Origin: Pedosphaera sp.
Lineage (GTDB): Bacteria > Verrucomicrobiota > Verrucomicrobiia > Limisphaerales > AAA164-E04
DNA: 37,566 nt
Assembly (NCBI GenBank): GCA_002686885.1
Contig: NYYT01000034.1
Coordinates: 16,872 to 54,437 of the forward strand
Reading direction: 5' to 3'
Shown here: piece by piece, positions 33,840 to 37,566 of the stretch
Layout of the letters: each line of letters begins with the position of its first letter
Numbering within the stretch: position 1 is the first letter of the stretch
Position numbers and translations under genes: made by a program
The notes under the pieces: model-generated
What the model saw: the letters and a program-made list of their open reading frames with translations, nothing else
Databases searched by the model: none
Told to the model about the DNA's origin: nothing

Positions 33840-34307
33840 TCAGTCCACGGCTATCACAGAAGCCTGTTCACCGTTGGGAAGAGTGAGTGACTCTCCTGCT
33901 GAAAGCCCATACATGGATTCACCCAGTGGTGATTGAGGGGTTACGACCGTCACTCTTCCCAGTGACACTTCCACATCCATTCCACCCCCTTGGCGAAGCA
34001 GGAAGTAATATTCGGTCTGCCCCTCCAGCTCGAGGGTCACCAAGGCCCCAATGCCGATAGGTTGCCCTTTGAAGGAGCGAGGCTCCATGGCACGCAACTC
34101 GTCCAACTGCAGGGCCAATGCGGTGAATTGCCTGGCATGCCCTCGAGCTAGATAGGAAGCCTCCAATCCGCTGGTGTCCCATTTGGTCTCCGCTCGAGAT
34201 TGTTCATCCGTCGCCCCTGCCGATGCTTGACGATTGGCTTGCTGATGTCTTCTGAGCAAAGCCTCCATCGCTTCCTTCAATTGATGCCAAACAAGGGTCT
34301 TGTCCAT
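33840..34307 (-). CDS. GreA/GreB-family transcription elongation factor-like protein
   Basis: 155 residues. The C-terminal half has the GreA/GreB FKBP-like fold: GALVTLELEGQTEYYFLLRQGG, then TVVTPQSPLGESMYGLSAGESLTLPNGEQASV, matching the SPLG.ALxGxxxGD consensus. The N-terminal half is helical, with TKWDTSGLEASYLARGHARQF, a motif known from a distinct Gre-like group, instead of the long coiled coil of true GreA with its acidic tip. It presumably binds RNA polymerase at the secondary channel, but cleavage stimulation is uncertain because the tip residues are not evident. A terminator-like hairpin lies in its leader about 45 bases before the start. Confidence 0.8.
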   Translation of the reverse strand: MDKTLVWHQLKEAMEALLRRHQQANRQASAGATDEQSRAETKWDTSGLEASYLARGHARQFTALALQLDELRAMEPRSFKGQPIGIGALVTLELEGQTEYYFLLRQGGGMDVEVSLGRVTVVTPQSPLGESMYGLSAGESLTLPNGEQASVIAVD

Positions 34308-34350
34308 AAGCTGATGTGCAGGAGCGCGAGACAGGAGCCGCCATCTGATA

Positions 34351-34386
34351 GAAAAAAAGGCTCAAACTTTGGGGTTCCTTGAGCCT
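34351..34386 (-). terminator. Terminator-like hairpin in the leader of the GreA-like gene
   Basis: Minus strand: AGGCTCAA (34386-34379), a 13-base loop, TTGAGCCT (34365-34358), and a run of seven T (34358-34352). It points at the GreA-like gene and lies 45-80 bases before its ATG, with no minus-strand gene upstream to be terminated. It is therefore either an attenuator of the GreA-like gene or a barrier to antisense transcription of the secretion operon. Confidence 0.6.
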
Positions 34387-34491
34387 GACCCGTCACCACC
34401 GGTGTTCCGCTTGACGCCCGTGTTGATCAATCTAAACTGGTTCTGCGCCGCAACTTTCCTACGCGCCTGTGTTTACTTGAATAAAAGGTTT

Positions 34492-35781
34492 ATGCCACAA
34501 TTTTCTTTTAAAGCGCGCAAGCGCAGCGGCGAATTGGTCCAGGGTGTTCTTGAGGGCCCAGACCGCAGCGCCGTCCTCTCTCAGATGGAGAGGCAAGGAC
34601 TTCTCCCTATCTCTCTGGAGGCATCCAAGGGCAAGAAAGGCAGCACACCGGCCAAGGCTCGGCAGGCTGGATCAAGCCCGACATCCCCCTCAGGAAGTGC
34701 CGCGCCGCCACTCTTTCGCGAGTGGTTCAGCAAAAAACGCAAACCCAAGTTACAGGAGTTAGCCACCTACACTCAGCAGCTTGCCAATTTGCTACATTCC
34801 GGGATGCCATTAACCGTGGCTCTTAACAGCATGAGTCATCTTGAATCCAAGGGAATCCCTCAGGAAATCAGCATCCAGCTGAGGGGAGACGTCATGGAGG
34901 GCAAAGCCCTGTCAGATGCCATGGCCAGGCTGCCACACATATTTACCGACCTCTACATCAACATGATCCGGGCAGGAGAGCAGAGCGGTGCCCTTGAGGA
35001 AGTCCTTCACCGCCTGGCGGCGCACTTCGAGCGGTTTGCCGAGGTTCGGCAAAAGTTCGTTTCTGCTCTGATCTACCCCATCATCGTCGGAACCGTTGGT
35101 GTCGGGATCATCGCCCTGTTCATGACCGTCATTCTGCCGAAGTTTACGCAGATCTTCACCGACATGAAGGTTCCTCTACCGGCCTCTACTGAAGCCTTGA
35201 TTACGGTGAGTCGACTTTCAGCGACCTATTGGTGGTTGGCTCCTCTGGTGGGTGCTGTTGGGGCCATTCTTTACCAGCGATTCAGTTCCAACCCCTCTGG
35301 ACGACGCACGCTGGACCGTTGGAAACTCACCATGCCCATCATCGGAAAGGTTTTTAAATTAAACCTCTTCAGTCAGTTTGCCCGCACCCTGGCCACTCTG
35401 CTCAAGAACGGCGTCCCGGTTTTGACAGCACTGAAGATCACCGAAAACGTGATGCCCAACACCATTCTGGCAGAGGCGATTGCCAAGACCCGCGAAGATG
35501 TCACCGATGGCAAGACCATCTCACAACCCCTGGCACGAAGCCAGGTCTTCCCACAATTGATGATCGACCTGATCAAGATCGGGGAGGAAACCGGTGATGT
35601 TCCAGGCTCCCTACAAAGCGTGGCAGAAACCTATGAAGATCAACTGACCATCGCCTTGAGGGTCATGACGAATTTGGTGGAGCCTGCCATGATTATCCTG
35701 ATGGCCATCGGTGTCGGAGGACTCCTCTTCAGCATCCTTTCAGCCATGTTCCAAATCACCTCTTCCATTGGCAACCGATGA
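34492..35781 (+). CDS. gspF: Type II secretion / type IV pilus inner-membrane platform protein (GspF/PilC)
   Basis: 429 residues from the ATG at 34492, where the GspF N-terminus MPQFSFKARKRSGELVQGVLEG begins; an open frame to 34369 adds only a poor tail. Two homologous GspF domains are clear: TQQLANLLHSGMPLTVALNSM with AGEQSGALEEVLHRLA, and FARTLATLLKNGVPVLTALKI with GEETGDVPGSLQSVAETYE. Transmembrane stretches include ALIYPIIVGTVGVGIIALFM and, at the end, MIILMAIGVGGLLFSILSAM. It is the inner-membrane core that couples the cytoplasmic ATPase to pseudopilus assembly. It heads the operon, and the next gene starts inside its stop codon. Confidence 0.95.
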   Translation: MPQFSFKARKRSGELVQGVLEGPDRSAVLSQMERQGLLPISLEASKGKKGSTPAKARQAGSSPTSPSGSAAPPLFREWFSKKRKPKLQELATYTQQLANLLHSGMPLTVALNSMSHLESKGIPQEISIQLRGDVMEGKALSDAMARLPHIFTDLYINMIRAGEQSGALEEVLHRLAAHFERFAEVRQKFVSALIYPIIVGTVGVGIIALFMTVILPKFTQIFTDMKVPLPASTEALITVSRLSATYWWLAPLVGAVGAILYQRFSSNPSGRRTLDRWKLTMPIIGKVFKLNLFSQFARTLATLLKNGVPVLTALKITENVMPNTILAEAIAKTREDVTDGKTISQPLARSQVFPQLMIDLIKIGEETGDVPGSLQSVAETYEDQLTIALRVMTNLVEPAMIILMAIGVGGLLFSILSAMFQITSSIGNR

Positions 35782-36380
35782 GGCAACATCGCGCTCAGGA
35801 AAGTGCTTTCACTCTCATTGAGATCATGTTGGTCACTGGCATGATGCTTCTCATGCTGGGCTGGGGTATCCCCAACATGATGCGTGCCCTTGAAAAACAC
35901 GGGATTGCCAAAGCTACGATGGATATCATGGATGGATGCAAGCAGGCGAGGGCCCTTGCCATCCTTAAGAGTCAAACCAGCGAACTGGTCATTGCCTCCT
36001 ATGAAGATGGCTACGCGCTTTATGTCACCGCCACTCAAACCCCACGTCTTGTGCAGCAGGACACGGGCATTCTTCCTGAGGATTTTGACGACCCCGACAA
36101 TCTGGATGATGAGGGAAACCAGAAATCCAATCGCAGCGTCCTGGCCGAGCTGGATGGCTTCCGCCGCAACATTGGAGGCGACATCGCCATCGAGATGCTA
36201 GACATCAATTTCATCAACATGCTGGAGGGCACCATCAACGAAGCTAGAGTGCGGTTTTACCCCAATGGAACCAGCGATGAATTCACCATCGGACTGCTTC
36301 TCAACGATGACCGTCGCATCGTCACACTCGATGCCATCACGGGCTTACCCAGCGTCATGGACCCAAGCAACATCGATTAA
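35778..36380 (+). CDS. Pseudopilin, GspH/FimT-like
   Basis: 200 residues. A short leader (MRQHRAQESA) precedes FTLIEIMLVTGMMLLMLGWG, with Glu at mature position 5 and a hydrophobic helix as in class III prepilins. The residue before the cleavage site is Ala10 instead of the usual Gly. The helix continues into an amphipathic stretch (MMRALEKHGIAKATMDIMDGCKQARALA) with the ARA-like pattern of GspH/FimT, and the C-terminal half is acidic and globular. It is a minor pseudopilin of the type II secretion pseudopilus. Its ATG overlaps the gspF stop (ATGA), so the two are translationally coupled. Confidence 0.88.
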   Translation: MRQHRAQESAFTLIEIMLVTGMMLLMLGWGIPNMMRALEKHGIAKATMDIMDGCKQARALAILKSQTSELVIASYEDGYALYVTATQTPRLVQQDTGILPEDFDDPDNLDDEGNQKSNRSVLAELDGFRRNIGGDIAIEMLDINFINMLEGTINEARVRFYPNGTSDEFTIGLLLNDDRRIVTLDAITGLPSVMDPSNID

Positions 36381-36392
36381 TAGCAAGCACCC

Positions 36393-36824
36393 ATGAACCG
36401 ACGCCGCTCACCCTTCCAAAAAGCCAACCCCGCGCACGGGGGCTTCAGCTTGCTGGAGGTCATGATTGCCATTGGTATTTTTTTTACTTCGGTGTTCCTG
36501 ATCCTGGAATTAACCAGTCAACACCTTCGCACTGCACGCATTATGCAAACCATGGATGTCGATCGCAGCAGTTTGCCCGCACTGCTCTCCATGACCAACT
36601 TCCTGGAGATAGGTCCCCTGCCCATTGACATCAAAATGGCTTATGAAGACAGCCATCCCGGGGTCACGGTCGATGGCATGATCGAGGAGGCAGCCACCAA
36701 TGGTCTTTTCAGAGTCGACTACACCATCCACTGGCTTGCCGAAAACAACATGCGTAAGACGCGCAACAGCATTTTGCTGTGGCGGCCCAACATGGCCAAC
36801 AACCGATCCAATCTACCGAGATAA
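36393..36824 (+). CDS. Pseudopilin, GspI-like
   Basis: 143 residues. A basic leader (MNRRRSPFQKANPAHGG) ends in Gly before FSLLEVMIAIGIFFTSVFLIL; Glu5 is present and the FSLLEVMIAI pattern is the GspI/PilV style. The body (SQHLRTARIMQTM, later RVDYTIHWLAEN) is short and globular, as in GspI. It is a minor pseudopilin that with GspJ and GspK forms the tip complex. The gene starts 12 bases after the previous stop, and the next GTG start follows two bases after its own. Confidence 0.85.
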   Translation: MNRRRSPFQKANPAHGGFSLLEVMIAIGIFFTSVFLILELTSQHLRTARIMQTMDVDRSSLPALLSMTNFLEIGPLPIDIKMAYEDSHPGVTVDGMIEEAATNGLFRVDYTIHWLAENNMRKTRNSILLWRPNMANNRSNLPR

Positions 36825-36826
36825 CG

Positions 36827-37552
36827 GTGACACTCCGATGCACAAACCGTCAGCGAGGTTTTACCTTGATCGAAATCATGGTCGCCGTGGGCGTCCTAGG
36901 TGGATTGATGGTGGCCATCTTCGCTTCCTGGCAGGCGATCGTCAAAAGCTCTCAAATCGGCATCACGGCATCGGTGGAATCCCATCGCAACCGCATTGCG
37001 ATCCGCTCCATCAACGATGCACTGACTTCTGCCATCATGCATGAACTGAACTTGCCCTACTATGCCTTCCTGGCCGACACGACGGGTGAATTTGCCGCTT
37101 TCAGCATGGTCTCCCACCTCCCTGCCTCCTTTCCAGGAAGCGGTCTTTTCCAAGGGCAGCCCGTCCGAAGGGTGACCTTCAGTGTGGAGTCCACCAACTC
37201 GGTCTACCAGCTGATCCTGCGACAAAACCCCATTCTGGCTCCTGTGGAGCAAGGAGATGAGCCCTACCCCGTCGTGTTGGCAAAGAATGTCGGTGAGTTC
37301 AACCTCGAATTTTTCGATTTGCGCAGCGGTGAGTGGATGCCCGAATGGGGGAATACCAACCAGCTTCCGGCGATGGTGCGGTTTCGTCTCGGGTTTGCCC
37401 GCCCCGGCTCCAAAGAAGTGGAGGAGGGCCGCATCATTGAACGGATCGTGCAACTCCCTGGACAGACGGTACAGGCAGCCTGGCAGCGCCCGGTCGCTCC
37501 CAATGGGATGGGCGCCCCCAACGTCAACCAAAACCGACCCCAAACCCAATGA
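36827..37552 (+). CDS. Pseudopilin, GspJ-like
   Basis: 241 residues from the GTG at 36827, two bases after the previous stop; an ATG at 36779 is in frame but inside the GspI-like gene and would lengthen the leader unusually. The leader TLRCTNRQRG precedes FTLIEIMVAVGVLGGLMVAIF, with Gly at -1 and Glu at mature position 5. The following SSQIGITASVESHRNRIAIRSI and the beta-rich C-terminus with VGEFNLEFFDLRSGEWMPEW (typical of GspJ, usually F.Y.D..G.W...W) support GspJ. It is a minor tip pseudopilin. Its stop overlaps the next ATG (ATGA). Confidence 0.88.
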   Translation: MTLRCTNRQRGFTLIEIMVAVGVLGGLMVAIFASWQAIVKSSQIGITASVESHRNRIAIRSINDALTSAIMHELNLPYYAFLADTTGEFAAFSMVSHLPASFPGSGLFQGQPVRRVTFSVESTNSVYQLILRQNPILAPVEQGDEPYPVVLAKNVGEFNLEFFDLRSGEWMPEWGNTNQLPAMVRFRLGFARPGSKEVEEGRIIERIVQLPGQTVQAAWQRPVAPNGMGAPNVNQNRPQTQ

Positions 37553-37566
37553 AGCTGTTAACCTCC
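37549..37566 (+). CDS. Start of a further gene, probably GspK-like (truncated by the window edge)
   Basis: ATG AAG CTG TTA ACC TCC (MKLLTS) begins inside the TGA of the GspJ-like gene (ATGA), the same coupling seen between gspF and the GspH-like gene. In T2SS operons GspK follows GspJ, so this is the likely identity, but only six codons are visible. Confidence 0.35.

Noticed and set aside
34369-34491. Possible N-terminal extension of GspF
   Set aside because: The GspF family starts at the MPQFSFKAR sequence; the upstream part is not conserved and overlaps the hairpin region.

Overview
The window looks like a chromosomal segment of a Gram-negative member of the PVC superphylum, most likely a Verrucomicrobiota. 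The evidence is a pseudopilin-type secreted protein of the verrucomicrobial kind (leader ending in AG, then FTLIELLVVIAIL, with a C-terminal FADGS motif), an arylsulfatase, a DUF1501 protein with a twin-arginine leader, a very long PVC-type heme-binding CxxCH protein, a CotH/lamin-tail giant secreted protein, an archaeal-type phosphoglycerate mutase and ADP-heptose (LPS) genes. Shine-Dalgarno sequences are weak or absent before most starts, which suits this group. I see no rRNA, tRNA, CRISPR array, insertion sequence, phage gene or replication origin. No gap between genes exceeds 300 bases.

Left part (1-17300), mixed strands: the 3' end of an RsmB/NOP2-type rRNA cytosine methyltransferase; a gamma-glutamyltransferase-family protein; a secreted fasciclin-domain protein closed by a strong terminator; an SDR oxidoreductase; on the minus strand a pseudopilin-like protein followed by a sulfatase; a UvrD/PcrA helicase; a secreted BNR sialidase-like protein next to a 1589-residue CotH/lamin-tail/chitobiase-domain protein; an MFS exporter on the minus strand; and a tRNA nucleotidyltransferase with an HD domain.

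Middle (17294-21000): a small ankyrin lipoprotein gene; a self-contained unit (promoter, leader hairpin, gene, terminator) for a secreted protein with four copies of a Cys/His-rich repeat that I cannot name with confidence; then, on the plus strand, an M16 zinc peptidase and a Rieske ferredoxin. The intergenic region between the repeat gene and the peptidase contains a perfect 13-base copy of the usual 16S rRNA 3' tail. Read on the other strand it is an ideal Shine-Dalgarno followed by a five-codon ORF.

Long minus-strand block (34307 down to 20996), in transcription order: a GreA-like factor with a terminator-like hairpin in its leader, ApgM-type phosphoglycerate mutase, a sugar nucleotidyltransferase, a small membrane protein, DUF1501, the PVC heme-binding protein, IscA, an HscB-like protein without HPD, ThiG, HldA and GmhB (the last three with overlapping ends), then an adenylate kinase with extra N- and C-terminal segments and YacG. 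The block mixes Fe-S maturation, thiazole synthesis and ADP-heptose synthesis with a PVC-specific exported redox or degradation pair.

Right end (34492-37566, plus strand): a type II secretion/pilus assembly operon of GspF, GspH-like, GspI-like and GspJ-like genes with touching or overlapping ends, and the first six codons of a probable GspK-like gene at the window edge. Most of the window is recognisable housekeeping and PVC accessory content. The best candidates for new biology are the Cys/His four-repeat protein with its regulatory surroundings, the leader hairpin of the GreA-like gene, the extended adenylate kinase and the HPD-less HscB.
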